From Lepus europaeus (lineage: Eukaryota > Chordata > Mammalia > Lagomorpha > Leporidae): a DNA stretch of 64,000 nt. The position numbers and the translations under genes were made by a program. Position 1 is the first letter of the stretch, and every line of letters begins with the position of its first letter. This document shows, piece after piece, positions 1 through 11,791 of the stretch. Location: the NCBI RefSeq assembly GCF_033115175.1, contig NC_084839.1, positions 41,339,501 through 41,403,500 of the forward strand. The letters are read 5' to 3'. The notes beneath the pieces were generated by a model, which saw only the letters and a program-made list of their open reading frames with translations, did no database searches and was not told the DNA's origin.

Positions 1-726
1 AAGTCAGGACATTATCCTGCTGGTGCCTGGGTTTGTCCCCATGCTGGGCTTCTCAAAATGACTCCTTGGACCCATGAAGATATCTGCCTTTCATCTGGAG
101 ATTGGGTCCTCTTGCAAGGCTGCCACAGATACATGGATGGGGCAGACTCAGGCACCCTCTGATGTGACAGCTCCCTGATGGTCTCTGCCATTACTAGGAG
201 GAAACAGCTCCTGCTGGGTTCTCTAAAAACTCATCAGCCTGGGTGACCACCCAGCCAAGATGCTCCAGCTGGTGTAGATGTTGAGGAGTGGCTGAAATGA
301 GACAGAGTGCCGATTCCAGCAGAGCCCCAGGAAGGGCCCCAGAGAATGGCTGATTCCCCACAGAGGACATCTCTGGAGGTTGGTCTGTGTGCGGTTGTCT
401 GCTGGACCCTAGAGTGGTGACAGATGGGACCATTTTGGGACCCAGACAATTGGGTGAGTCATCAGTGTGCTGGCTGTCTCATGAGGCTGCATCCACATGT
501 CCTCAGTAGCAAACTCAGCGCATGTTAAATTTCAGATTCTCATGAAACCAGGTACACACCGGGCTTCTCACCTGATTCCTAACCCTACAAAGCAAAACCT
601 CTGGCAGGAGCAGCAACTTCCCTTCCAGCTCTTGTTCTTGAGGTTGTCCTTGTGCTGTGGAATTCTGTGTTTTTCCTGAGATGATTCTCAGGGGCAAGGA
701 TCTTAACAGGGAGGAGATTGAATTTT
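1..726. other. Unique intergenic sequence, no gene seen
   Basis: No repeat family, splice-framed coding region or RNA gene recognised. Short open frames only. Confidence 0.5.
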
Positions 727-1050
727 GTAAAAAAAGATTTATTTATTTGAAAGTAAGAATGAGAGAGAGAGAGAGAGATATCTTTCATCTGCTGGGTACA
801 CTCTCCAAATGCCTTCAACATCTGGGGTGGGACCAAAGCCAGGAGCCAGGAACTCCATCCAGGACTCTCATGTGTGTGGCAGAAACCCAAGCACTTGGAC
901 CATCTTCAGCTGCCTCCCAGGTGCATTAGCAGGGAGCTAGACCAGAAGCAGAGGGAAGACAGAAACTAGGCACTCCAGTGTGGGATATAATATGGCATAT
1001 GAGCATTCCAAGAAGTGACTTAACCAGCTGCCCTGCAACACCTGCCCAGG
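727..1050 (-). repeat. CSINE (lagomorph tRNA-derived SINE)
   Basis: Read on the plus strand it is a reversed copy: A-tail complement GATTTATTTATTTGAAAG, a GA microsatellite, then the conserved body (CACTCTCCAAATGCC and GGAACTCCATCCAGG) and TTAACCAGCTGCCCTGC. It is diverged, so an older copy. Confidence 0.9.
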
Positions 1051-2525
1051 GAGTGTGAGTTTTTACCTGCCTGAAGGGGGTTCTCATGCAGACCTCGCCC
1101 CTCCGTCACACACAGCCCCCCTGTCTGGGCAAACACCGGAAGGCAGTTTCATTGATTATTCTGTAGACCAAATGGGTTCCCAGGTGGGACAGACAGAAGT
1201 GTGGAGAGGAAAAGTGCCAGAAATTTCTCTCTGCCCCCAAAGATGCCCTCACCTGTTCTGCCAACCCCACCTTCCATCCCATCGTGGAGCTCATTCAAGT
1301 CTTTGGACTGTGGGTTGTCTCTTCCAGAACCTCTTCAAATTGTAACTTCTCTGCAGAGCCCATCCCTCTGCCCTAAGGCGAGGCTGCTGAGGGCAAAATC
1401 TGCTCATTTCACTTGGCCCCAGACCTATCTGCCTATGTGGAAGGCGGCACTCCTGTCCTTACCATATCCTGGAAGGCTAGTGTCCACCTCCTCCGCCCAC
1501 CGCCCAGCCCAGGGCCATCAGCCCTCAGGTTCTGAAGCTGTCCTTGGAGAGGGTGAGGGTGATACGTCTTCCCTCTGTGCCCATCCCATGCTAGCATTTA
1601 GGGTAGAGGCACAGGGAGCCAGTGTGTCTGCCCCCACCCAACACTGTTGCCAGGACACATTTGGGAGAACTTGGCTGCCTTGCAGTAAGGGTGAAGAGAA
1701 ATTCCAAAGGGAAGTAGGGGGATTATCCCTTGCCCTGGGCCACAGAGGCTCCCTGCAAGGTTATGACTCCTTCTCAGGGAGCTGCAGCTGCTCCTTTAGG
1801 CAATTTCTTCTCTTCTGGAAATCTCCTAACCAGCAGTGCACCAGACTGGGAGTGCCTGTGCACAGAACACAGTTTATCTTGGAGCACGCTGGGATGGGAC
1901 ACTGACCACCTCCAGGGTCAGTCAATCCATCTGTAATTGTGCTGGAAAGCTCTTCCTTGTGCTGATTCAGAAGCTGTGTCCCTATGGCTTCATTCCAGGG
2001 TCATGGAGCAAAGCCTTCTGCTTCTGCTCCTCTTGGGGACAGTAGGGACACCAGGTGCACCACTGTGCTTGCCCTCAGCTCTTCCTCTAGGCATTCCGGA
2101 GCTGCCATCGTCTACAGGATGCCCTTTGGACACAAGGACTGCTTCTTAATGGGAGGACACTGACAGAAAGGCTGCCCCAGCAAGCTTCCCATTCCTCCTC
2201 CCTCAGCCAGAGAGACCCTGCAGTATCCTCAGGCACCTACCGATTGCATGCTGCAGTCAGCCCTCGCAGCCAGGTTCGCCAGCATCCGTGCTCCCGCACT
2301 TGCCGCGAAGCAGGGGCTCCAGGTGCTTCCTCTGGACCCTGACACTGAGCAAGTACCTGCTCTGGGGCCCCTTCCCTTAAGCTCTCTTGGAACCAGCTGC
2401 CCCAAGAACACAAGGCCCGGGTCCTGGCTGCTGCACCAGGCCCTGGGGGCAGTGCTCAGGTCTCCGTGGCAAGGAGAATCCACAGTTTCCCTCATGGAGC
2501 CCTCTGGACCCCAAACTCCAGAGTG
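1051..2525. other. Unique intergenic sequence, no gene seen
   Basis: Moderate GC. An open frame of 234 codons at 1201-1905 has no recognisable domain and no coding-like context. No repeat recognised. Confidence 0.5.
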
Positions 2526-2950
2526 TGTAATTTTTTTTTTTTTACCGCAGTGAATGCCACATAACATGAAATTGGCCACGTTCATCTCTTCTGGGCAAAC
2601 AGCCCAGTGACACTAAGGATGGTCCCCCTGTGCTGTGACTGTGACCACCCTCCCTCTCCAGTTTTCTTATCCTCTGTACCCACCAAATACTCACATGCAT
2701 TTTCTCCACTCTCCCAGCCCCTTTCCACTCATGAACTTGACGGCTTTTGAGTTCTCATGTAGGTACATTCTATTTTGCCATCTTCACATTTGTCCTTTTT
2801 TGCCTGGACGATTTCAGTTGGCATCGTATCCTCAAGGTTCGCTCATGTTACGATGCATCAGATAATCCCCTTCGTGTCGAGGGCTGTCCACTACTCCACT
2901 GCATGTCTGTGCCACACTTTGATTACCCAGTCACCCAGACACCAACACTT
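2526..2950 (-). repeat. Ancient L1 3' region fragment
   Basis: Begins with poly-T then text of the type CCACATAACATGAAATT, followed by the familiar run through CTCTGTACCCACCAAAT, TCCTCAAGGTTCGCTCATG and GATTACCCAGTC. These match, from memory, the reverse complement of old mammalian L1 3' sequence. Heavily diverged. Confidence 0.7.
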
Positions 2951-2951
2951 G

Positions 2952-3238
2952 GTTCGTATTCACTTCCGGCTGCTGTAACAAAATACCTTAGACTGGATCA
3001 TGGGCAGACAACAGAAACGTGTGGCTCATGGTTCTAGAGGCTGGGTCTGGCATGTGGAGATGGTGACATCAGGTGTCTTCACTTGGGAGCAGGGCGGAAA
3101 GGATTAACATCTCCCTCACCACCCAAGTGCCCCCCAAAGGCCCCGCCTCCTCATGCCATCACCTTGGAAACTAGGTGTTGGGGTCAACGTGTGAGTTTTG
3201 AGAAGACAGGACACTCAAGCCATTGCACTCTGTGTCTA
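2952..3238 (+). repeat. MaLR-type LTR fragment (MLT1-like)
   Basis: Contains GGCTGCTGTAACAAAATACC, AACAGAAACGTGTGGCTCA and GTTCTAGAGGCTGG near the left end and GTGTGAGTTTTGAGAAGACAGG near the right, in the order of an MLT1-class LTR. The subfamily is uncertain. Confidence 0.65.
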
Positions 3239-3790
3239 CAAAAAAAAAAAAAATGACCTAAATGAAAGGTCTCTATGAGTGAGATCCCAGCGGAAAGAAC
3301 AAGCCATCATTCTCTGAAGGGAGGAGAGAACTTCCACTTTGACTATGGCCTTGTCTAAATAAGATTGGAGTTGGTGAACTCAAGAGGCTTCCATAGCCTT
3401 GGCAGCTCATGACAAGAGCCTCGGGTGATTACTGATGCCATAATTAAGAGTGTCAATTGTTAAATCAACAACAGGAGTCACTGTGCACTTACTCCCCATG
3501 TAGGATCTCTGTCCTTAATGTGTTGTACTATGTGAATTAACGGTATAACTAGAACTCCAATAGTACTTTATACTTTGTGTTTCTGTGTGGGTGCAAACTG
3601 TTGAAATCTTTACTTAGTATATACTAAATTGATCTTCTGTATATAAAGATAATTGAAAATGAATCTTGATGTGAATGGGATGGGAGAGGGAGCGGGAGAT
3701 GGGATGTGGGTGGGAGGGAGGTTATGGGGGGGGAAGCTGCTATAATTCAAAAGTTGTACTTTGGAAATTTATATTTATTAAATAAAAGTT
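3239..3790 (+). repeat. Rabbit-type L1, 5'-truncated 3' end
   Basis: Lagomorph L1 3'UTR: GGAGTCACTGTGCACTTACT, GTTGAAATCTTTACTTAG, GAAAATGAATCTTGATG, a G-rich run at 3678-3738 capable of quadruplex formation, then TTTATTAAATAAAAG. No ORF2 coding sequence is retained. Confidence 0.9.
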
Positions 3791-4121
3791 TTAAAAATAT
3801 TTAATTATTTATTTATTTGGAAGATAGAGTTACAGGGAGGGAAGAGAGAGAGAGAAAGAGAGAGAGATTTTTCACACATTGGTTCACTCCCCAAATGTAG
3901 TGCAATGGCTGGGGTTGAGCCAGACAGAAGCCAGGAACTCCATCCAGGTCTCCCACGTGGGTGGCAGGGGTCTGAGCCCTCAGGCCATCTTCCTCTGCTT
4001 TCCCAGGTGCATTAGCAGGGAGCTAGATCAGAAGTGGAGCAGCTGGGATTCGAATCGGCATTCATGGGCTGCCAGGCTCACAGGTGGTGGCTTAACCCAC
4101 TGTGGCTCTACACTGGCCTCT
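3791..4121 (-). repeat. CSINE
   Basis: Directly abuts the tail of the preceding L1. Reversed tail ATTTATTTATTTGG, GA tract, body with CCAGGAACTCCATCCAGG and GTGCATTAGCAGGGAGC, ending near TTAACCCACTGTGGC. Confidence 0.9.
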
Positions 4122-4478
4122 TGACAGTTGTGAATGATGCTGTGAATATGGGAGCATGAGCACCATGCGCATTCCCCATGTTGCCCAAAGGACTTCCTCC
4201 ATAGCATACGCTATGTTCTCATCCAGTGGAAAATCCCCCCAGGGCAGGCTGTGAGCCGGATCTGCCCCCAACCTGCCCCAACTTGATGGCAGTGCTCCAA
4301 ACCCCCTGGAATGGGTGAATGAGGAGCAGGAGAGACTTCCCGATACCTGTGGGGCTGCGGCTGGGTGTGCGAGAGCCACTCCCTCTGGTAAGTGCCCCTG
4401 GGGAAGCCTGCACTGGAACCTCAGGTGGGCTTTGCACACTGAGTTAGCCTGTGTTCACATCCAGGCTTTGCCATTTCT

Positions 4479-4753
4479 TTTCTTTTCTTTCTTTTCTTTT
4501 TTTTTTTTTTTTTTTTGACAGGCAGAGTGGACAGTGAGAGAGAGACAGAGAGAAAGGTCTTCCTTTTGCCGTTGGTTCACCCTCCAATGGCCGCCGCGGT
4601 AGCGTGCTGCGGCCGGCGCACCGCGCTGTTCCGATGGCAGGAGCCAGGTGCTTCTCCTGGTCTCCCATGGGGTGCAGAGCCCAAGCACCTGGGCCATCCT
4701 CCACTGCACTCCCTGGCCACAGCAGAGAGCTGGCTTGGAAGAGGGGCAACCGT
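4479..4753 (-). repeat. CSINE, young subfamily, 16-bp target-site duplication, 5'-truncated
   Basis: Poly-T followed by GACAGGCAGAGTGGACAGTG and the body up to GAAGAGGGGCAACCG. AGGCTTTGCCATTTCT is present at 4463-4478 and again at 4754-4769, a clean target-site duplication. The element lacks its tRNA-like 5' part. Confidence 0.95.
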
Positions 4754-4769
4754 AGGCTTTGCCATTTCT

Positions 4770-6002
4770 AACGTGAGGCCAGTACCTGCTTTTCAAAGTG
4801 CTGGATTCCACTAAGTTGTGCAGGTGGTTGGGGTTATTATCAGTTCTCTTTATCATGCAACTGACCCAGTACGTGTGTGTGTGTGTGTGTGTGTGCAGGC
4901 GCTCGCCTGGGCCCATCCTGGGGTGGAGCAGTGGGGGTCCAAGTGTTTGAATTCAAGCTCTCAGGGACCAGAACTCTTAAGCTCTCGCTTCCAGCACACA
5001 GGTGCTTCTCGCTGGCAAGCAGCAGCGGCAGCTCACATTCTCCCAGCAGCCCCCCTGCCCCCAGGAATGGTGGCCGAAGTTAGGAGCCTCTTACACTAAG
5101 AGCTGGCTCCATCCTCATGCTCCCTGTCTCTGGGAGCAGTGTGCTCAGGGTAGGAGCTGAGTCTCCCCCCCTCGTAACCTGCAAGTCTGGCTCCTTTGGC
5201 TCTTTTCCGCCTTCTCTTTGGCTGCCCTGCCCCGTCCCCCGGGGGGGGGGGGCGCCCCCTGTCTTCATTCTCTGTAATTCCCTCATCAGAACATCACAGG
5301 GGCTCTGATGAGCTAGGGAGACACCTACTAGGAAGTCTGGTATTTCGCAAGAGACAGTGCCTTAACCCAAAGCAATGGATTTGTAATGGTGAAACCTCAG
5401 GCTTTGGTAATTAGCAGAAGAGGAATTTGGGGAGGAAGGATCCTTAAACCCTGTCCTTTAGAAGTCGACTTAGAAGCCCAGCGTTAGGGGAAGACGGTCA
5501 CTTACTCCATTCCCTCCTCCACTCCCAGATGCTCCTGATCTTGCCCAGCCTCCACCAGGATGCCCCCCATGACGGAGGACTCAGCACACCCAAACCAGCC
5601 CCCAGCTTGCCTGCACTCGCCTCTGAGGAGCTCTCCCACCTCTGCCCACGGTGCCCTGTCTGCGTCCATCATCTCCCCCTTCGGGCTCCCTAGGAGAAAC
5701 CAGCCCCCGCTCCTGCCAGTGCAACACCCCTTTAACTATTAGGGTTCCGCTTCCCAGAGGCATTCACCCCGGCTTAGGAAACTCTATTCTAGAAGCTCTT
5801 TCAGTCCAGGCTGCCACGCCCAGCTGTGACCATAGATCTCATTCCAGCAGCCACCACAGGGGCATGGCTTGCCTGAGGCCACCTGGCCCTGCTGCCCTCC
5901 TCAGCCCGGGAGCAGACCCAGTGCTGAGAGCAGGACATGGGCAGGAAGGGAGAGACACCCACTGCTACTGAGTGCTGGCCGTGGCCGAGCCAGCTCCTGT
6001 GC
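4770..6002. other. Unique intergenic sequence with short simple repeats
   Basis: Contains a TG microsatellite at 4871-4896 and a C5/G12 run at 5236-5252. No gene or older repeat is recognised. Confidence 0.5.
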
Positions 6003-6358
6003 CATGCTTGGTCTGACTGGGGGTGTCTTCCCCAAATTTTTGTGTTGCAACCTAGTCAACAATGTGGTTATGTTAGGAAGTGGGGCCTCCTGCAGGTGCT
6101 TGGGCCGTTGGGGCACAGCCCTCATGAATGGGGTTAACAGTCTTCTAACAGAACCCAGAGAATGCCGTTGCTCCTTCCACCACACCACGTGAGAGGGGAC
6201 ATAGCAAGAAGGTACCTTCTGTGAGTCAGAATGTGGGCGCTCACCAGGGCAAGTCTTCGAGCCCCTCGATCACGGACCTTCCAGCCAGAGGCAAGAGAAA
6301 TAAACCTGTCTCTACATCACCTGGTTTGTGCATTTTGCTGTAGCAATGGACTGAGACA
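6003..6358 (+). repeat. MaLR-type LTR fragment (MST-like)
   Basis: Matches the layout of MST/MLT-class LTRs: CCCAAATTTTTGTGTTG, AATGTGGTTATGTTAGGAAG, TGGGGCCTCCTGCAGG, CCCTCATGAATGGGG, then AGAAATAAACCTGTC and the end GCAATGGACTGAGACAG. The AATAAA is the LTR poly(A) signal. Subfamily uncertain. Confidence 0.7.
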
Positions 6359-6880
6359 GCTTCCTACCCGCATGATCCCGTTGAGCGTCAGTCCCACCAT
6401 GCAGGTGGGGCACGAGGCTGAGAGGAGTGAGGCTCTGGACCTCCACACTGAAGCTTCGAGTAGCCAGGAGCCACTGCAAAGTTGCTCTCCCAACGGCAGC
6501 TGCCACAGCTGCCCCCCCCCCCCCCCGCCCCCGGAACTGGGAGGCCAAGGACGCAGAGAGAGAAGGAGGTCCTCATGCTCTCAGAGTTGCTAGGAGGGTC
6601 TCTGAGTGGGGAGAGGATGACAAGGGGGGGGGGTCCCAGAGTTCCCTTGTTGGGGCCAGGACCACAGCTGCAGTGGCTGGAAGCAGTCCCCAGCCCTGGG
6701 GTCCCCCATCTGCCTGGGGCTCCAGGCACAAAGTCCCTCAGCCTGGCCCCTGGAGGGTTCTGGCTCCTGCTCCAGGGCAGATTTGCAGCTGTTTCCAGCT
6801 CCTCTGGAACTTGGGCCGTGACCCGCTCTGGGGTCAGGGAAAGTCAGAGGTAGGGTGCGGTGGGGACCTCTCCCCAACCC
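6359..6880. other. Unique sequence with a 15-base C run
   Basis: GC-rich, with poly-C at 6512-6526 and G runs near 6625. Overlapping frames on both strands look like chance. No gene seen. Confidence 0.5.
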
Positions 6881-7535
6881 TTCCACATGCACACACACTC
6901 TCTCTCACACATGCGCTCATACTTACAGACTCATACTACACACACACACACACATGCAGTCCCACACATACACACACAGTTACACACTCATATTCTCACA
7001 CCCACATACACACACGACTCACACTCATGCGCACTCAGACACACACACATGCACACATTCACTTACACACTCATGCACACACTCACACGGACACATATAC
7101 ACATTCACATACAGAGATACACAGTCGTGTACACACATACACACAGTTACATTCACACACATACACTCATATACACTCATGTAGACACACAATTCACACA
7201 CACTCACACTCATACACACTCATGTAGACACACACATTCATACACACTCACACACATTCATACACTCAGTTACTCATATTCTCACACGCACATACACACA
7301 CAGTCATGCACACACATTCACACTCATACACATGCAGCAACACTCATACATACACACATGCAGTCATGCACACACAGTTACACACTCACACATGTTTGCA
7401 CACTCCGTTACACACTCATAATCTCACACCCACATACAGTCACACATTCACTCTCACACACACGCAGCAACACTCATACATACACACATGCATTCAAACA
7501 CACAGTCACACTCACACACACACTGTGGTGCTCCT
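6881..7535. repeat. CA-rich simple-sequence tract / minisatellite (about 650 bp)
   Basis: Long array of imperfect CACACA interspersed with TCATACACACT, CATGCAGT and CATTCA units. Histidine/threonine-rich open frames across it are artefacts of the CA period, not genes. Confidence 0.97.
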
Positions 7536-9603
7536 CCCCGCAGGTAGAGGCCAGCATCTCAGGCTTTGCTACTAAAGCGAGGGAGTTAACAGAAGAAAGA
7601 GCAGAAGGGGATGCAGCTTGGCTCCTCTCGCTCTCCTTACCCCCAGGTCTGATCCCCACGCCAGCGTGTGTGTCAGGTATGGCGTGAGGATCCCAGGCAA
7701 GGACGTGTAACTCCCTGCTGAAGTCAAGCCCCAGAGCCGAGCAGCTCCTGCGGGAGGGCGGCCCTTCCCTGCTCCCTGGCCGCCCCTCTGCCCCCTGCCA
7801 GCTGCTGGCTCAGACACCCCAAGCCTGGTGAGGTGGGCCCCAGGCCCACGGGCTGGGTGCTGTGAGCTCTCCTTATTGCATGGTCTGTTTGCAGCGCCGG
7901 CAAAGGGGCCGTTCAGCCCGTGGTGGCCCTCGGCCCTGAGGCCCCTTGCTAGGTTGAAAGGAGCCTCCTGTGGGCTCCTCCTAGGCCGCCACGAGGCCGC
8001 AGTGCAGCTGGGCACATTGTGGGGGGGTGGGTGCTGCAAGCTTGAGCTTCCCCCTGTACAGTGAGGGCTTGCTCCGAGGAGCAGATAAGAGCGTAGCACC
8101 AGCAAGTTCCTGGCACTTAGGAGCACCCTATGAAGGCAGCTCGCTGCTGCCCCGGTTCCCGGGCTACTCCCAGGCACCCTGTGACAGCACCCTCTGGGCA
8201 CACTCTTCCCCAGCAAGGCCCCCAGAGGCCCTGGGGCTCAGACGCTCCTGGGATGCAGCCTTCCAGCTCCAACGACCCATTTCTACGTCTGACATGTCTA
8301 CACTCGCAGAGGCTGGTGTCTTCCTCACCATCTGTGGAAACCTCTTCCCTTCTGAATGCCTGGGTTTGGCTAGTCATGCCTGCTCCCCTCCTGCATGGCG
8401 TCCCCTCCCTCCCTCTCACCCACCCCGCTCAGTCAGGGTGCAAGCCTTGGCGAGCCCCATGGCCACGCCCTTGCCTGCACCTGCAGTGTCTCCTGTAAGT
8501 GCTGGATGGTGCTGATCGCCATGTTGTCATTGTTGACCCTGTCTGTCCTGGATACAGGCCTGGGGATCACGTCTGGCTCCCTTTCTAAGGCAGGTGTTGG
8601 GCATGGATGGATGGAAAGAGGCAGCAGGCAAGCACTGGGCACCTGGTATCCAGCACGCAGCTGTCATTCCTTCTAATCTCTAATGATCACCCTGAAGCCT
8701 CCATCACCACCGAGAGACACTCAGGCGAATGGAATAGCTAAGCCTTCTGTCTATCTGGATAGGCTGATTCTAAGCACAGAATAGTTAGATAACTTGCCTA
8801 AGGACACAGAGCAAATAGAAGGATTGATGTCTCTGAATGCAGGACAGGGAAGAGTTGGCATCGCCAGTTCCTGCAAGTTCTTAAACAAAGCTTTAGTGTG
8901 CTTCTCCGGCACCACTCCAAAGGGGTGGGTGGGATGAGAAGCGTATGGGGGTTGCTCCCAAAGCCACAGGTTTGGAGGATTGGTCTCAACACACAGGAAA
9001 AGGGGAGAGAAATCAGCCAGCCTGAGGCAATTGCTGGCTACGAAATCTGCCTGAAAGATGTGAACTGTTCCAGGGAGACTTGCAGGAAATACACCAAGCA
9101 TCCCAGCTGTTGTCTGGAGACACCAAGGAGACCTGGGAGGAATAAGCAAGGTTAGGGGAAGACAGAAGAGGGAGAGGACGTGTGGCCAGGCAGAAGTGGC
9201 GGGGACCAGCAGTGCAACACAGGGAGTGAGGACGAGGGTCAGCAGCTGGCACTGAGTCACCCCCAGCGTCTCTGGCATCCTGCGGGGAAGACGTCACTCC
9301 TGTTTCACAGTCCAGACTGAGGGCCAGGGAGCTTGGGTAAATCTCCTGCCCTCGCAATGCAAATTAAGCATTGGAGATCAAATCTCTGATTCCACACCCG
9401 GGGGTCTTTCCTTGACGTCCCATAAAGCAGCATTCTGAGTTCGATCCAGCGATCGTGGTGACAGGACCTGTTTGCCTGGAGAAGAGACACAGAAGGACTT
9501 CCTGACACAGGCCACGCCTCCCGACTGCCACCTCCGCACAGACGCACCGCCCATTCCTTCAATGGGTTGGAAACTGTAGGGTTTGAAATCAAAAGGCTGG
9601 GCT
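7536..9603. other. Unique intergenic sequence, traces of MIR-like repeat
   Basis: No gene recognised. About 8745-8840 (TAGATAACTTGCCTAAGG, then a CACAGAGCAAATAG stretch) and about 9295-9385 have the order of a worn MIR core. The 214-codon frame at 7572-8216 (minus) has no recognisable domain. Confidence 0.4.
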
Positions 9604-9875
9604 GAGGGCGGGCCTTGTGGTGCAGGGGTTTGAGCTGCAGCCTGGGGCGTCAGCAGTCTGCATTCCACCCGGAGTGCCTGGGATTGAGTCCGCCTCTGCT
9701 CTCGCTTCTGATCCAGCTTCCTGCTAATGCATCAGGGAGGCTGCAGGTGACGGCTCAGGTACTGAGTCCCTGTCATCCAGGTGGGAGGCCCAGATGGAGC
9801 TCCTGGCTCCTGGCCTTGGCCTGGCCCAGCCCTGGCTGTTGTAGACATTTGGGGAGTAAACAAGCAGATGGAAGA

Positions 9876-9906
<31 letters not shown>

Positions 9907-9940
9907 TTCAAAATGAAATAAAAATAATCTTTAAAGAATA
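9604..9940 (+). repeat. CSINE
   Basis: Forward copy: GGGCGGGCCTTGTGGTGCAG, body with GATCCAGCTTCCTGCTAATG and CCCAGCCCTGGCTGTTG, a CT tract at about 9878-9898, and A-rich tail with AATAAAAATAATC. Confidence 0.93.
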
Positions 9941-10219
9941 TGATGTCCATCATCAGATTTCCCCAAGAAAGTAAATTACACACTTAAGTCCTTAAGAAAC
10001 CTTGTCTGCTGACAGGAGTTGAGACTTTGCGTGTTAATGGCGTCATTCCTTACGTTTGCTGCCCGGTCCACACTGGGTGGTAAGAGGCCTGGCCTCCCCT
10101 AGTGCGAACAGCAGGGGGACAAAGCAGACCTTCCCGGCCCACCATTCAGCACCTCAGTGGTAACTTGGCCACCCTGGCCATCCCGCTGCTTCTGGGACAG
10201 CTCCCTGTCCCCATCCACC

Positions 10220-10510
10220 TCACCCATGAATCTGAGTTAAGCTATGGTTGGAATTTCTGATCCCGAGGGCCTTGTTAGTGGGTAATTGGTACTGCCAAGC
10301 TGCTCCGGTCACAAGTGCACACTAAAACACAGCTGTGGGGACAGTAGTTAAAGTTTTGCTCCTTTCTGTCCATAAAAAAAAAATATTGGCCTTCTAATTA
10401 TCTCCATAAAAATAAGAAAACTTGCTCTGCTTATTAGCACCTTCATTAACACTGGGAAGTAATTAGACCTCCTTAATAGCTTACTAATGAGCCCTAGAGA
10501 GGGAGTCATT
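10220..10510. promoter_or_regulatory. A/T-rich unique block with clustered homeodomain-type sites
   Basis: Within about 290 bp are GTAATTGG (10281), CTAATTATC (10396), ATTAGC (10434), CATTAAC (10445), GTAATTAGAC (10459), CTTAATAGC (10472) and ACTAATGAG (10484). There is no repeat signature and the block sits in a GC-richer setting. This resembles a conserved noncoding enhancer near developmental genes, but conservation cannot be checked here. Confidence 0.4.
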
Positions 10511-10775
10511 CTCAAGGCACCTGCCTGCCACAACTGGGTCATTCCAGAGCCTCTCAGACCAGGGTCACAGACAGGGACACTTGCAAGTTCACCAGCGTCG
10601 GCGGGGGTGGGTTTTGCATCCCTGACAGCTCACGTGCTGGTCGAGGCATCAGCCATGCCCCGTCTCCAGAACCACAGCAGCCTCTGACCAGAAGGCTCTG
10701 GGTGAGACCCACACTACACTGTGCTGCCTGGGGCTGCTCTTCAGATAGGTGGAGGGACTCGGAGCCTACCCATCA

Positions 10776-10790
10776 CCAGCAGGTGGCGCC
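10776..10790 (+). promoter_or_regulatory. CTCF-like motif
   Basis: CCAGCAGGTGGCGCC matches the 15-base CTCF consensus CCASYAGRKGGCRSY at every position. It lies in unique sequence, not in a recognised repeat. Its orientation points toward SIX2. Occupancy is inferred only. Confidence 0.6.
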
Positions 10791-10828
10791 ATTACTTTAT
10801 CTTCCGCACCTCCATCGCCAGCAAGGAC

Positions 10829-10857
10829 AGCGCTGCACACCAGGAATGTGCAGCGCT
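10829..10857. other. Perfect inverted repeat, 11-bp arms, 7-nt spacer
   Basis: AGCGCTGCACA and TGTGCAGCGCT are exact reverse complements separated by CCAGGAA. The GC-rich stem would form a stable hairpin in DNA or RNA. It is 39 bp right of the CTCF-like motif. No repeat family is recognised. Confidence 0.85.
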
Positions 10858-11479
10858 CACCTGGGATTCTCTCCTCAGTGTTGACGTGGAGAACCACCAA
10901 GCTTCTCTGTGCAGCTCTCCTTCCAGTACCCTCACCGTGTCGGATTCTTTATCTGAGCGTCACAAGCAAAGCCTTACGCACTTGCCGGCATCCCGAGGCA
11001 GCCAGCGGGGAAGGCTAGGAGCAGCCCTCGACCGCCTCCCCAGCCCTCACCTTCCCGGACTGCCCTCCACTCTCCAGCCTCCTCCAGGAGATCCGCATCC
11101 GGACCCAGGGACTCTCAAGTCTACTTATTGTTTCCGCCTAATCCTGAGCGTCCTCCTCGCCCAGAGGCCGGGGTAGGCAAAGAGGAGGAGGCTCTGGAAT
11201 GACCGCTGGAGAGTGGAAGTCCAGACCAGGAGGGCTGAGAGCACGCATTTTCACACAAGTACGTTATGTCTCGCTCGCTACACGAAGGAACTATCACTGC
11301 CTCTGTTTTACCTAGCTCACATTCACCTAATTCAGCGGCTTAACCAAGGCAGGACACCCCCATCCCACCCCCCGCCCCTACAATCTGAGGGCGTGCGGGC
11401 AGGTTGTAGATGGCTCCCCGCCTCGCTGTGACCCTGTGATACACACGGCGAAGTGCGCCCCAGGACCTGCAGCCACTGT
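10858..11479. other. Unique intergenic sequence, no gene seen
   Basis: GC-moderate unique sequence right of the hairpin. No repeat or coding exon recognised. Confidence 0.45.
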
Positions 11480-11695
11480 GGGGCACACCGGGTTCTAGTC
11501 CTGGTCGGGGCGCCAGATTCTGTCCTGGTTGCCCCTCTTCCAGGCCAGCTCTCTGCTGTGGCCCGGGAGTGCAGTGGAGGATGGCCCAAGTCCTTGGGCC
11601 CTGCACCCGCATGGGAGATTAGGAGAAGCACCTGGCTCCTGGCTTCAGATCAGCGCGGTGCGCCAGCCACAGCTGTCAAAAATTAAAAAAAAAAA
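11480..11695 (+). repeat. CSINE, 5'-truncated, young subfamily
   Basis: Forward copy from about GGGGCACACCGGGTTCTAG through GTTGCCCCTCTTCCAGGCC to an A-rich tail after GCTGTCAAAAATT. It carries the duplicated CGGG..CTAGTCCTGGTCGGGG box of the young subfamily. Confidence 0.85.
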
Positions 11696-11747
11696 AAAGA
11701 TTTCTTTCTCTTTCTTTGAAAGGGAGAGAGAGAGAGGGAGAGAGAGA

Positions 11748-11791
<44 letters not shown>

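Noticed and set aside
6855..7687. Histidine/threonine-rich frames of over 100-270 codons
   Set aside because: Direct translation of the CA repeat; not a gene or a metal-binding protein.
7788..7800. Weaker CTCF-like cores, also near 5250, 10108, 28124, 53092 and 59348
   Set aside because: Two or more mismatches in the core positions. Not reported as sites.
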